Shown here one piece after another: positions 1 through 6,196 of a stretch of DNA of 20,505 nt. The stretch spans positions 1 to 20,505 of the IMG/VR virus record IMGVR_UViG_3300049479_000170; one strand, written 5' to 3'. The stretch comes from a virus. How positions within the stretch are numbered: the stretch's first letter is position 1; each line of letters opens with the position of its first letter. Below the pieces are notes generated by a model. That model saw nothing but the letters and a program-made list of their open reading frames with translations, did not search any database and was not told the DNA's origin. The position numbers were made by a program, and so were the translations under genes.

Positions 1-110
1 ATGGTTATAAAATGAAACAACTGGGATGGACTCCTTCTAAATCAGTAAGAGAGCGTATCGCAGAAGTAACACAATGGACACTTAGTAACGAGAGGTGGAT
101 TACTCTATGA
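1..110 (+). CDS. Sugar-nucleotide epimerase/dehydratase-like protein, C-terminal end (partial)
   Basis: The open frame enters from the left edge and stops at TGA 108-110. The visible tail reads LGWTPSKSVRERIAEVTQWT followed by LSNERWITL. This resembles the C-terminal 'LGW-P...G/RI...W' segment of extended short-chain dehydrogenases such as dTDP-glucose or GDP-sugar epimerases, which modify nucleotide sugars in the cytosol. The catalytic YxxxK and Rossmann motifs lie outside the window, so the assignment rests on about 36 residues. The stop overlaps the next start as ATGA, so the two genes are probably translationally coupled. Confidence 0.45.
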   Translation, partial: GYKMKQLGWTPSKSVRERIAEVTQWTLSNERWITL

Positions 111-238
111 CCGAAAGAACTTTTGTAGACAAGAATGGTAACTCCTGGTCTTGGGAAGAGACTCCCGAAACTATTGAGGCACTGAAACAACTTCATGAAA
201 CAATCAAGCAAGTAAATGAGCGAAAAGAAACTAATTGA
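107..238 (+). CDS. Small hypothetical protein, 43 aa
   Basis: The start ATG at 107 overlaps the previous stop (ATGA). The product, beginning MTERTFVDKNGNSWSWEETP, is polar and has no membrane segment; its second half (ETIEALKQLHETIKQVNE) is probably one helix. It overlaps the next gene by 23 nt. No function is recognised. Confidence comes from the chain of start/stop overlaps on both sides. Confidence 0.6.
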   Translation: MTERTFVDKNGNSWSWEETPETIEALKQLHETIKQVNERKETN

Positions 239-425
239 CGACTGCTTTTATATTGAACAAAAAAAGTATGGACTCTGGGACTCAACCGATCTTGAAGGAA
301 ATGGACTGGTCACGTCTCTCACTGAAGAGCAATGTATATCAGCGACCCGTTACATTCTCCAGTTCAGGCAAGAAAATAAGTTTGAATCCAAAACTTATGA
401 GAGTGAAGTAGGGGGTAAATTGTGA
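216..425 (+). CDS. Conserved cyanophage-type hypothetical protein, 69 aa
   Basis: Starts at ATG 216, inside the end of the upstream gene, and stops at TGA 423-425, overlapping the next GTG start. The product begins MSEKKLIDDCFYIEQKKYG and carries a Gly-rich hinge followed by an acidic helix (TEEQCISATRYILQFRQE). It is cytosolic, with no known catalytic motif. From memory it resembles a hypothetical family common in marine T4-like phages, but this could not be searched. Confidence 0.75.
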   Translation: MSEKKLIDDCFYIEQKKYGLWDSTDLEGNGLVTSLTEEQCISATRYILQFRQENKFESKTYESEVGGKL

Positions 426-559
426 GTGATACTGACCCAACATCACCTTGGTATGAATTCATTTCATATTGTAGGTGCTGTGAAAGTCTTGGAGTCACTC
501 CATCTCTACAACGTTTTATGGCGTATCGAAGGTATCTAAAATCGGTTGGAATTGTATGA
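422..559 (+). CDS. Small hypothetical protein, 45 aa, GTG start
   Basis: GTG 422 overlaps the previous TGA as GTGA, and the stop 557-559 overlaps the next ATG as ATGA; these two joints define the gene. The product (VSDTDPTSPWYEFISYCRCC...) has the cysteine cluster CRCC near residues 17-20 and a basic C-terminal helix (RFMAYRRYLKSVG). One cysteine pair alone is too little to call a zinc site. Function unknown. Confidence 0.6.
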   Translation: MSDTDPTSPWYEFISYCRCCESLGVTPSLQRFMAYRRYLKSVGIV

Positions 560-759
560 ATTGGTTTAGGAAATGGTCTTTTGAAGAAGATGTACCAATG
601 GATGATGTGTATAAGAGACTTTATGAGTTGGAAGCAAAAGTTGAAAGACTTGAAGAAGAAAATGTAGAATTGACTAACGAATTGTATCGTATGGAAAACT
701 CTCTTGATGCTCGTATAGATATTCTTGCCGATCGTTGTAGGATTGATTACGATGTATGA
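556..759 (+). CDS. Small coiled-coil protein, 67 aa
   Basis: Starts at ATG 556 in an ATGA overlap. Residues about 17-60 (DVYKRLYELEAKVERLEEEN and onward) show heptad-like spacing of L/V/I with many E, K and R, typical of a coiled coil, so the protein is probably an oligomer. The N-terminus (MNWFRKWSFEED) is aromatic and basic. No enzymatic motif is visible. It overlaps the next gene by 8 nt. Confidence 0.7.
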   Translation: MNWFRKWSFEEDVPMDDVYKRLYELEAKVERLEEENVELTNELYRMENSLDARIDILADRCRIDYDV

Positions 760-931
760 ATTAGATGACTTTGAAAAAGCTCTTGCACATTTTGGAACAA
801 GAGTCGATGTTATCATAGCAATGGAAATGGGAGGCAAATTAGATGCTGACTCTGCTTACAAAAATATTAAAATGGAACTCAAAGAACTCAAACGTCTGCG
901 AAAGTCCATCAAAAAAGACAAGGATTTGTGA
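752..931 (+). CDS. Small charged hypothetical protein, 59 aa
   Basis: I chose ATG 752, which overlaps the upstream stop (TGA 757-759), over a TTG at 725 that would force a 35 nt overlap. The product begins MYELDDFEKALAHFGTRVDV and ends in a lysine-rich helix (MELKELKRLRKSIKKDKDL), possibly nucleic-acid binding by charge only. It has no recognised domain. The following zinc-ribbon frame runs through its last 90 nt in another frame. Confidence 0.65.
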   Translation: MYELDDFEKALAHFGTRVDVIIAMEMGGKLDADSAYKNIKMELKELKRLRKSIKKDKDL

Positions 932-1046
932 TAAGTGTGGAATTGAAAAACCACTTGACGAAGACCACTACCAGGTTGTAAAATACTTTCGTGATGGATT
1001 TTCATACTATTGTCACGAATGCTCCAAACCAAAACCAAAAGATTGA
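843..1046 (+). CDS. Zinc-ribbon-like small protein (start uncertain)
   Basis: The C-terminal part carries CDKCG at about residues 29-33 and CHEC at about 57-60, two CxxC knuckles separated by about 24 residues. That is the layout of a short zinc ribbon as seen in recombination-endonuclease-VII-like and other small phage proteins. ATG 843 is the only normal start in frame but gives an 89 nt overlap with the gene before. A rare ATT start at 924 would begin the protein directly before the first knuckle and overlap the upstream stop as expected for this operon. The coding call is fairly firm, the start is not. Confidence 0.55.
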   Translation: MLTLLTKILKWNSKNSNVCESPSKKTRICDKCGIEKPLDEDHYQVVKYFRDGFSYYCHECSKPKPKD

Positions 1047-1204
1047 TGGAAGATACGCTTAAGATAACACAAAATGAAGATGGGTCTTTCACAATGGACT
1101 GGGATCCAAAAGACCCAAAATGGGAATGGTTAAATGGGTTGACAAGCAAAGAGATTTCCATTATAGTACAGCAAGCAATCAAGGACTTTACCGATGGACT
1201 TTGA
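1046..1204 (+). CDS. Conserved cyanophage-type hypothetical protein, 52 aa
   Basis: ATG 1046 overlaps the upstream TGA (TGATG). The alternative TTG start at 1010 lies inside the zinc-ribbon gene and is rejected. The sequence MEDTLKITQNEDGSFTMDWD then P, K and W-rich residues forms a probable beta hairpin followed by a helix (SKEISIIVQQAIKDF). It matches from memory a small family frequent in cyanophages. Function unknown. It overlaps the next start by 11 nt. Confidence 0.7.
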   Translation: MEDTLKITQNEDGSFTMDWDPKDPKWEWLNGLTSKEISIIVQQAIKDFTDGL

Positions 1205-1868
1205 CTACAAGAAGTATTCTCTTGAACAACTTGATAACTGGATGCACGATGCTCTGTCTTCGGCAGAAGCATCTCCACAAGAAATCTATGATGTAATTAA
1301 GGGTGTTGTAGAAGAACAATATGTTTACTTCAAAGAGCAAGCAAATCGTTGTTCTGAATTGCTTGGTCTATTGAGTGGTGATCGTAAGCATCGCATTCCT
1401 GTATATGATGAATTCAGGGGTTCAACTGTAAGTAGTGTTATGCCCCCTTGGGGACATAGTGATATGGAAGCACTTCGATATACTGAAGAAGAACTGAACG
1501 CAATGTGCGACAAGGCAGCATCAGATCAAGAAAAAGAACAATGTCGTGAGTATAATCTGCGTGAGGCAGAGTATTATGATAAGAGAGCAAAACTCGATAT
1601 GAGTTATCAAGAGGCAATTGCTGCAGGTTGGACTATGACCGATGATGGTTTCTGGATTAAAGAAGATAAAGTAAAGAAGTGGGTTCTTCCTGTTGAAGAG
1701 GCAAAGGATGTTGATACTGACAAAACAGATTATTTTGTATCTTTTCCTGATGACCTTTTAGAAGCAGCAAACTTGAAAGAAGGTGATCAGGTTGAATGGG
1801 TAGATAATGGTGATGGATCTTATACACTTACTAAAGTAACTAAACCACTTGGAATGGAGGAATGTTGA
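1194..1868 (+). CDS. Helical protein with C-terminal SpoVT/AbrB-like domain, 224 aa
   Basis: The largest gene of the first cluster. Residues 1-150 are helical and charged with a short proline-rich break (VSSVMPPWGHSDMEALR). The C-terminus, about residues 178-218, reads DYFVSFPDDLLEAANLKEGD followed by a short strand-turn-strand (VEWVDNGDGSYTLTKV), a close fit to the swapped-hairpin AbrB/MazE fold that binds DNA as a dimer. The N-terminal part has no match I recognise. The role may be transcriptional control or an antitoxin-like interaction; no toxin partner is evident. The stop TGA overlaps the next ATG. Confidence 0.8.
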   Translation: MDFDYKKYSLEQLDNWMHDALSSAEASPQEIYDVIKGVVEEQYVYFKEQANRCSELLGLLSGDRKHRIPVYDEFRGSTVSSVMPPWGHSDMEALRYTEEELNAMCDKAASDQEKEQCREYNLREAEYYDKRAKLDMSYQEAIAAGWTMTDDGFWIKEDKVKKWVLPVEEAKDVDTDKTDYFVSFPDDLLEAANLKEGDQVEWVDNGDGSYTLTKVTKPLGMEEC

Positions 1869-2092
1869 TGGCATTATCTGAATCTGTAGAAACAAGTCTG
1901 AAAGAAGCAGAACAATCTTTGCGTAATGCTCTGGCATATGCTGCTCGTCAAGAACGTCCCATGGTATGCAGTGTAATTGCTGATATGATTAGTCGTATTG
2001 AAACTCTACAAACCACTGATTCTATTCTGGATAAACTTGAGAATCGTAAACCAGGAGATTCTGGATTCTTTGGAACTATGTTTGGAGAATGA
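1868..2092 (+). CDS. Small helical hypothetical protein, 74 aa
   Basis: Two in-frame ATGs exist, 1862 and 1868. The GGAGG at 1856-1860 lies 7 nt before 1868 but only 1 nt before 1862, and 1868 forms the usual TGATG joint, so 1868 is preferred. The product (MALSESVETSLKEAEQSLRN...) is an alpha-helical, probably coiled-coil protein with a Gly-rich tail (PGDSGFFGTMFGE). No function recognised. Confidence 0.7.
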   Translation: MALSESVETSLKEAEQSLRNALAYAARQERPMVCSVIADMISRIETLQTTDSILDKLENRKPGDSGFFGTMFGE

Positions 2093-2454
2093 TGACTGAA
2101 AAGCAACCCAATGACTTCGGTAAGGCACTACAAGAATGGTGGGATTCTGATGCTTGTAAACAACTTCAAAAAGAGCATAAAGAAGCAAAAGAAAGGGCAG
2201 TAGGAAAGTATTTTATGCTTTCTGAAGAGGATAAACTTGACATGATTCAAGCAATATGTTATATTATGTGTGAAGCAGAAAGTAAAGGCACTTCACATAG
2301 AGGTCTTATGAATGCTCTAGGAGTCTATCCTGCAGGATTCTGGATTGACAATCTTATGGATGTGCATAATGCCCTTTGGTCTTATTATCATGACAAGAAA
2401 AGAGAACAAGAACTGAAAGATGATCTTGATGCGCTAGATGATTTCATTAAGTAG
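2089..2454 (+). CDS. Conserved hypothetical protein, 121 aa
   Basis: Starts at ATG 2089 (or 2092) in an ATGATGA joint. The protein is soluble and largely helical: an N-terminal EWWDSDACKQLQKEHKEAKE stretch, a central segment with several Met and Cys (MIQAICYIMCEAESKG) and an acidic end (DDLDALDDFIK). It is the last gene of the first tightly coupled run; the next gene starts 84 nt later. I recognise no catalytic motif. Confidence 0.8.
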   Translation: MMTEKQPNDFGKALQEWWDSDACKQLQKEHKEAKERAVGKYFMLSEEDKLDMIQAICYIMCEAESKGTSHRGLMNALGVYPAGFWIDNLMDVHNALWSYYHDKKREQELKDDLDALDDFIK

Positions 2455-2500
2455 TGTGGAGCAATTACAAAGAAATTATTAAGTTTCTAGATAGTTATGT

Positions 2501-2508
2501 TATAAAAT
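2501..2508 (+). promoter_or_regulatory. Possible promoter box TATAAAAT
   Basis: The only intergenic gap of the early part (2455-2538) contains TATAAAAT 30 nt before the next ATG. It could be a bacterial -10 (TATAAA) or a weak T4-late-like box. No good -35 and no copy of the TGTGAC palindrome lie upstream. Confidence 0.3.
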
Positions 2509-2538
2509 GCTAACATTGGGACACATCGCAAGAAACTC

Positions 2539-2715
2539 ATGACTCTCGCAAAAACTGGCACTGAAGTCCTTACTACTGACGAATGGAATGAATTGATTGC
2601 TCTTAAAGATGCGATTACTTACGCTCCACAAACAGTTTCGGCACAAAAGATGGAAAAGTTTGCCGAACTTATGGTAAGGTCACTGGAAGGAAAAGGTGAC
2701 TGCACACCCCGATAA
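2539..2715 (+). CDS. Small hypothetical protein, 58 aa
   Basis: ATG 2539 to TAA 2713-2715. The product (MTLAKTGTEVLTTDEWNELI...) begins with a short strand-forming part and continues as one or two helices (SAQKMEKFAELMVRSLEGKG). It is soluble with no cysteine motif. No Shine-Dalgarno is obvious. The next gene starts 29 nt downstream. Function unknown. Confidence 0.6.
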   Translation: MTLAKTGTEVLTTDEWNELIALKDAITYAPQTVSAQKMEKFAELMVRSLEGKGDCTPR

Positions 2716-2744
2716 AATAAATATTATCATCACGATACACAACA

Positions 2745-2938
2745 ATGGATAACATCAATCAGCACATTCAGAAGGATGAGGATCTTCTGAGTGACCCAAC
2801 AATCTCCCCACAAGCACGGAGACATACAGAAGAAGAATTAGAAGCACTAAAAGCATATAAAGTAAATCATCCCGACGATGACTACTCTATTGCGATGCAA
2901 ATCCTGACGCATTAGAATGTAGGATTTACGAGGACTGA
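2745..2938 (+). pseudogene. Small conserved cyanophage-type protein interrupted by a frameshift
   Basis: ATG 2745 opens a 56-codon frame ending at TAG 2913-2915 (MDNINQHIQKDEDLLSDPTI ... MQILTH). From about 2882 the -1 frame reads LLYCDANPDALECRIYED and stops at TGA 2936-2938. As I remember the family, its C-terminus ends in just such a 'YCDANPDALECRIYED' tail. The natural protein would therefore be about 64 residues, and a single base seems to be missing between about 2879 and 2885 (for example one T before TACTC). It may be a real mutation, a sequencing error or, less likely, programmed shifting; no slippery heptamer is visible. Confidence 0.6.
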
Positions 2939-2996
2939 GGACAGTTTGAGAAGTGTCACATTGGGTCTCCTGGGTTGCTGGGAGACCCTTTATAAT
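2937..2996 (+). promoter_or_regulatory. Palindrome plus -10 promoter before 3021
   Basis: Palindrome at 2937-2960 (GAGGAC - 12 nt - GTCACA, left half degenerate), then 30 bp to TATAAT 2991-2996. A hairpin GGGTCTCC/GGAGACCC (2963-2970, 2981-2988) fills the gap. No -35 hexamer is visible. Confidence 0.7.
2963..2988 (+). terminator. GC-rich hairpin between palindrome and -10
   Basis: Eight-base-pair perfect stem GGGTCTCC/GGAGACCC with a 10 nt loop, followed by TTTATAAT. It probably ends transcription of the upstream genes directly inside the promoter of the next gene. Confidence 0.5.
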
Positions 2997-3020
2997 GGAT
3001 ACATACACAATCAACTGACA

Positions 3021-3239
3021 ATGAATTACACTCAGGAACAATTGATTGAAGCACTCTACAATGAGTATTCTTTTCTTTGCCACGATGACTTCGATCCAGA
3101 TGAAGATCTAACTCCTCAAGAATATCTTGAAATGATTGAAACCTTGTCTTATGATGAGTTAGTTTCAGAAACTTGCACTGACGAAGAATACACTCTTGAA
3201 GATTTTATGAAGAGGTATGGATATCCAAAATATAATTGA
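3021..3239 (+). CDS. Acidic conserved hypothetical protein, 72 aa
   Basis: ATG 3021 lies 24 nt after the -10 box at 2991-2996; longer frames start inside the promoter and are rejected. The product (MNYTQEQLIEALYNEYSFLC...) is strongly acidic and helical, with a central DDFDPDEDLTPQEYLEM and ending FMKRYGYPKYN. It resembles a family frequent in marine myoviruses. The acidity suggests a decoy or host-interaction protein, but that is only inference. Confidence 0.8.
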   Translation: MNYTQEQLIEALYNEYSFLCHDDFDPDEDLTPQEYLEMIETLSYDELVSETCTDEEYTLEDFMKRYGYPKYN

Positions 3240-3282
3240 TAAACTTTGTTCATATAACTATCACTAGCAACCTATTCAAAGT

Positions 3283-3660
3283 ATGAAGTATCTTCTACCA
3301 TTGTTACTGCTATTACCATCACCTGGTATAGCACAACAAGTGAACAATTATGCTGTTTGTACTCAGAATCAGGAAGTTTATCAACCTGGTGGTTATGATC
3401 GATATGGAAACTATGTTCCTGGTGGAGTGAGTGTTCAAACTTATAATGTGCCATGTAATGGTATGGCAAACCAGTATTATGGTAATGGAGGTGGTTACTA
3501 CGGTAGAAGGTCAAATCCTAACTGCAATCCCACAAGAACCGTTTTAGGTGCTGTAATGGGTGGCGCAATCGGTCGTGCAGCTGCTATGAATTATCCTAAA
3601 AATTATGGTTGGGCAACAGCACTCGGAGCATCTCTTGGTGGACTTGCATTCGCTTGTTAA
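3283..3660 (+). CDS. Secreted Gly-rich protein with glycine zipper, 125 aa
   Basis: The N-terminus MKYLLPLLLLLPSPGIA is a clear Sec signal peptide with probable cleavage after A17. The mature part is rich in Y, N and G (QPGGYDRYGNYVPGG, NGGGYYGRR) and has Cys residues at several places. The C-terminal half (LGAVMGGAIGRAAAMNYPKN, then LGASLGGLAFAC) has small-residue spacing typical of glycine-zipper segments found in outer-envelope proteins. It likely acts in the host periplasm or outer membrane. Confidence 0.8.
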   Translation: MKYLLPLLLLLPSPGIAQQVNNYAVCTQNQEVYQPGGYDRYGNYVPGGVSVQTYNVPCNGMANQYYGNGGGYYGRRSNPNCNPTRTVLGAVMGGAIGRAAAMNYPKNYGWATALGASLGGLAFAC

Positions 3661-3727
3661 TTATGAAGTATAGTGGTTTTGATCGTTTGATTTTTATTTC
3701 GTCCTTCATTTGGTTTCTTCATTGGTC

Positions 3728-4207
3728 ATGCAATCTTCTTTTTGCCATCATGGATATGGTTATCGTAAACGGGTCTGTGAGGATGTTACCTGTTGGTTTC
3801 TGAATAAGTTTCTACCACGACATAAGATTGAATTAGAAATACTTCATCGTGGTCTAAAACGCGAATTTGTGCATGGATGGTGTGATTATGTTGGAGAATC
3901 TTATCGTCCTCGTCACTTTTTGATTGAACTTGATACTTATATGGATGAAGAGTTGTATATAAAAACTCTTTTGCATGAACTTACTCACTTGAAGCAGTGG
4001 GTAGTAGGTTCTCTGCGGATGCGTCGTGGAAAAATGCATTATGATAAAGAACCAGTTGAATTTTATGACTATTGGCATCAACCACACGAAATAGAGGCGC
4101 GGGAACAGGAGGAGACGCTATATCTGAAGTATTTGTTTGAGAAGAATGGGTGGACGGATCATCAAGTGTCACAGTTCTTCCCGAACCGCTTGACGCAGGC
4201 AGTATAA
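3728..4207 (+). CDS. SprT-like zinc metallopeptidase-fold protein (N-terminus probably frameshifted)
   Basis: Residues 82-90 (LHELTHLKQ) contain the zinc motif HExxH (H83, H87, catalytic E84), with a downstream HEIEARE that may supply another ligand or buried acid, as in SprT/wss-type small metallopeptidases. The frame from ATG 3728 (or TTG 3710) begins with an unlikely sequence (MQSSFCHHGYGYRKRV). The +1 frame over the same DNA reads GFFIGHAIFFLPSWIWLS, and a separate frame from ATG 3663 reads MKYSGFDRLIF. Two single-base deletions would join these into one membrane-anchored protein. The catalytic body from about 3768 on is intact. Confidence 0.7.
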   Translation: MQSSFCHHGYGYRKRVCEDVTCWFLNKFLPRHKIELEILHRGLKREFVHGWCDYVGESYRPRHFLIELDTYMDEELYIKTLLHELTHLKQWVVGSLRMRRGKMHYDKEPVEFYDYWHQPHEIEAREQEETLYLKYLFEKNGWTDHQVSQFFPNRLTQAV

Positions 4208-4208
4208 T
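4203..4208 (+). promoter_or_regulatory. Possible -10 box TATAAT
   Basis: TATAAT at the stop of the SprT-like gene, 25 nt before ATG 4234, the same spacing as in the palindrome promoters of this window. However, no palindrome or -35 is present upstream, so it is weakly supported. Confidence 0.3.
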
Positions 4209-4233
4209 ATGGAGGTAATCAAGGGAACATCTG

Positions 4234-4449
4234 ATGAAACCTATTACATTCACTTCTGGGCAACTGCTGGATCTGATTGCTCTCCTTGAAGAGAAAGAGG
4301 ATGCTCTTTATGATGAGGAGAACAGGGCACTTTCCATTTACTACATGCAGATGGGAGTGCAGTTCCAACGGATGTATGATCGGTTGCAGAGTCTTCCTGG
4401 TGAACAAAGGGTTGCTGAATTGGCAATCCCAGAACTAATGAATTCTTGA
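4234..4449 (+). CDS. Small hypothetical protein, 71 aa
   Basis: ATG 4234 to TGA 4447-4449, preceded by GGAGG at 4211-4215 (18 nt away, rather far) and AAGGGAA nearer. The product begins MKPITFTSGQLLDLIALLEE and is mostly helical and acidic (EEKEDALYDEENRAL), without membrane segments or recognised motifs. It sits between the SprT-like gene and a secreted protein. Function unknown. Confidence 0.7.
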   Translation: MKPITFTSGQLLDLIALLEEKEDALYDEENRALSIYYMQMGVQFQRMYDRLQSLPGEQRVAELAIPELMNS

Positions 4450-4468
4450 TGATTTTAAAGATTGAATC

Positions 4469-4828
4469 ATGAAAAAACTACTTCTCATCACATCTCTACT
4501 ACTGACCTCACCTTCATTTGCACAAGAGACTCAAGCATATCGTCCATTCCGATATGAGACTACTTGTGCGATTGAATCACAAAATCAATTGTTTGAGGAT
4601 ACATGCGTTGTGATTGAGACCCGTGAAAAGAACGGTGCTCTTCGCACTCGCAACATTTTCTCTAACAGATTTTCTCTGACTATCAAAGGGCGATTTGATA
4701 AGGAAAAAGGATATATGACCTGGGATAGTCATAATAAGTATGAGTATAAGTGGGAGTACAAACCTGCTGGTACTGGGTGGACTTATGTAATGCCTGGTGT
4801 TCTTCTTGAAAATGTATCATGGGACTGA
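4469..4828 (+). CDS. Secreted hypothetical protein, 119 aa
   Basis: MKKLLLITSLLLTSPSFA is a typical signal peptide; cleavage is expected after A18. The mature protein is beta-rich with two cysteines in the first 50 residues (TTCAIESQ and DTCVVIET), which could form a disulphide in the periplasm. The middle reads NIFSNRFSLTIKGRFDKEKG. It is the second of several phage proteins here destined for the cell envelope. The stop overlaps the start region of the following gene by 10 nt at most. Confidence 0.8.
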   Translation: MKKLLLITSLLLTSPSFAQETQAYRPFRYETTCAIESQNQLFEDTCVVIETREKNGALRTRNIFSNRFSLTIKGRFDKEKGYMTWDSHNKYEYKWEYKPAGTGWTYVMPGVLLENVSWD

Positions 4829-4833
4829 AAACA

Positions 4834-5037
4834 ATGACTGAAACGCAAGTAAATCTAAATGTTCATGAGATTGGTATTCTTCTCTCTGCAATTCAAAATT
4901 TAGAAATTGTAGATGAAAGGCACATTGCTCGTGATTATGGAAGTGCCCCTGCACTTTATAACAAACTTTATACACTTTGGGAGAGGATGGATCGATCTCA
5001 GGTTGGATTGGTAAACGATGTTGTTCCTTCTTTTTAA
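4834..5037 (+). CDS. Conserved cyanophage-type hypothetical protein, 67 aa
   Basis: Two in-frame ATGs, 4819 and 4834; the second gives MTETQVNLNVHEIGILLSAI, which fits how this family starts as I remember it, and avoids overlap with the upstream stop. The protein has a central helix pair (LLSAIQNLEIVDERHIARDY ...) and ends LVNDVVPSF. It is cytosolic, with unknown function. Confidence 0.75.
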   Translation: MTETQVNLNVHEIGILLSAIQNLEIVDERHIARDYGSAPALYNKLYTLWERMDRSQVGLVNDVVPSF

Positions 5038-5042
5038 TTCAA

Positions 5043-5168
5043 ATGAAACTTAGGTACTTGCTAATTGGGGGAATTGGGTTTATTATTGGATGGAACATCT
5101 TTTTGATTCAACGCGACTCAAATCTTTTTGAATCATACAATCGTCCAAACTACGAAGCATTGAAATGA
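5043..5168 (+). CDS. Single-span membrane micro-protein, 41 aa
   Basis: ATG 5043 is 5 nt after the upstream stop; the longer frame from 4977 runs backwards into that gene and is rejected. Residues 4-22 (RYLLIGGIGFIIGWNIFLI) form one transmembrane segment, followed by a polar tail (QRDSNLFESYNRPNYEALK). An ATGA overlap links it to the next gene. It probably inserts in the host inner membrane. Confidence 0.7.
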   Translation: MKLRYLLIGGIGFIIGWNIFLIQRDSNLFESYNRPNYEALK

Positions 5169-5335
5169 ACGAATTCTCCCTTGCATACCAAGACTTCACC
5201 AAACACTATGTGGAAATCAGTGAAGATCAAATGAAAGTGTATGAAAAAGCAGCAGAACAATATTGGTCTGAGATTGAAAAGAAAGCAGAAAAATTGGAAG
5301 TAACTTGTGATTATTATTTGATGGAGTTTATGTGA
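5165..5335 (+). CDS. Small helical hypothetical protein, 56 aa
   Basis: Starts in an ATGA overlap at 5165 and its TGA 5333-5335 overlaps the next ATG. The product (MNEFSLAYQDFTKHYVEISE...) is a charged helix pair with a K/E-rich middle (AAEQYWSEIEKKAEKLE). No motif is recognised. The two overlaps make translation likely. Confidence 0.65.
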   Translation: MNEFSLAYQDFTKHYVEISEDQMKVYEKAAEQYWSEIEKKAEKLEVTCDYYLMEFM

Positions 5336-5508
5336 TGGATCAACGAACCAAATTGATCCTAGCACTTCAACAAACTGAAAACATCTATAATCTTCTACAA
5401 GATGGAGAGTATGCTGGTTTCTTTGCTTCTCATCTACTGCCTATTAAGTTTGAAATTGAAAGGCAAATCCATTGCTTGACAAACGCAAATCCTTATACTA
5501 AAATTTGA
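5335..5508 (+). CDS. Conserved cyanophage-type hypothetical protein, 57 aa
   Basis: ATG 5335 overlaps the previous TGA. MDQRTKLILALQQTENIYNL begins two helices separated by GEYAGFFASHLLP; the end is LTNANPYTKI. I recall close relatives in other marine T4-like phages. Soluble, no known motif, function unknown. Confidence 0.7.
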   Translation: MDQRTKLILALQQTENIYNLLQDGEYAGFFASHLLPIKFEIERQIHCLTNANPYTKI

Positions 5509-5527
5509 GAGTAATTTACACAACACG

Positions 5528-5758
5528 ATGAAGTATCTTTACATTGTTGACTACTGGGTTCCTTTTCCTTCTTCCGAATATGGTGGTCTGATTAATTTGA
5601 TTGCAGAGTCTGACACTGAAGCATTTCAGATTCTATCAGAAGAGCAATCGTTTGATGATCGTTACACCGATCGTATTATGGAAAGAATTGTTAACGCACA
5701 AAAGTTTGCACTTGTTGATGATTACGAGTCGGGGATTCTGGAGGCATTTACCACATGA
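5528..5758 (+). CDS. Conserved hypothetical protein, 76 aa
   Basis: ATG 5528 follows a 19 nt gap. The N-terminus MKYLYIVDYWVPFPSSEYGG is a hydrophobic strand with a pattern similar to small alpha/beta proteins that sense or bind ligands ('YIVDYWVPFP...'). The rest is acidic and helical (DTEAFQILSEEQSFDDRYTD). The stop overlaps the next ATG (ATGA). Function unknown. Confidence 0.75.
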   Translation: MKYLYIVDYWVPFPSSEYGGLINLIAESDTEAFQILSEEQSFDDRYTDRIMERIVNAQKFALVDDYESGILEAFTT

Positions 5759-5919
5759 CACAATTGTATCGTATTGAAGAGTTGTTCACTAATGGTTGGG
5801 AAGTGATTGATGAGAACGCAAAGAAACTTACTAAAGAGCAATGTGATGAGCGTTTGAATTATTATCTTTCTGCAGGATATAATCCAAACTACATCCGTGC
5901 AGTTTTAGATGTTGATTGA
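5755..5919 (+). CDS. Small hypothetical protein, 54 aa
   Basis: ATG 5755 forms an ATGA joint. The product MTQLYRIEELFTNGWEVIDE has the look of a small 'GWE' fold, with KKLTKEQCDERLNYYLSAGYNPNYIRAV after it. Proteins with the 'LY.IEEL.T.GWE.ID' beginning recur in cyanophage genomes in my memory. No enzymatic motif. It overlaps the next gene by 11 nt. Confidence 0.7.
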   Translation: MTQLYRIEELFTNGWEVIDENAKKLTKEQCDERLNYYLSAGYNPNYIRAVLDVD

Positions 5920-6196
5920 ATTCTTTCATAAAGCACCCAAAGGTTACTCATATGTATTTGAAGACTTCAAACGCAACATTACTGCAATCTGGATTGTTAA
6001 TCACTCTCACTTCAACTATTGTGGTAAGTCTGATGTTTTTAGCATTTGGGGATTCTGGAATTCAAAAACAAAAGAATACCATGCCCCAATCAATAGTAAG
6101 ACCATTGGTGAGTGTGTAAATATTCAAGATACAACACCTTACTCAGCAATGATACCTAAACTCACTCCATTAGAGCAATGTATGTTCCCAAGGTAA
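5909..6196 (+). CDS. Conserved cyanophage-type hypothetical protein, 95 aa
   Basis: ATG 5909 (MLIEFF) is used; TTG 5912 is an alternative. The protein is aromatic and beta-rich: PKGYSYVFEDFKRNITAIWI, NHSHFNYCG, IWGFWNSKTKEYHAPINS, then a C-terminal LTPLEQCMF. The 'SIW.F...H.API' pattern is typical of a widespread small cyanophage family. Biochemical role unknown. It overlaps the next start by 19 nt. Confidence 0.75.
   Translation: MLIEFFHKAPKGYSYVFEDFKRNITAIWIVNHSHFNYCGKSDVFSIWGFWNSKTKEYHAPINSKTIGECVNIQDTTPYSAMIPKLTPLEQCMFPR

Noticed and set aside
364-837. 157-codon frame on the minus strand (and other long minus-strand frames such as 856-1278, 9528-10028, 15858-16271, 18781-19182)
   Set aside because: They run opposite to well supported + strand genes, have unlikely composition (rows of H, S, C, R or I), and fit no operon. 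No minus-strand gene is accepted in this window.
2876-2890. Programmed -1 frameshifting in the 2745 gene
   Set aside because: No slippery heptamer and no strong stem right downstream; a missing base is simpler.
4209-4289. 26-codon frame from ATG 4209 (MEVIKGTSDETYYIHF...)
   Set aside because: Runs into the 4234 gene in another frame, has no conserved appearance, and its start is part of the GGAGG region.
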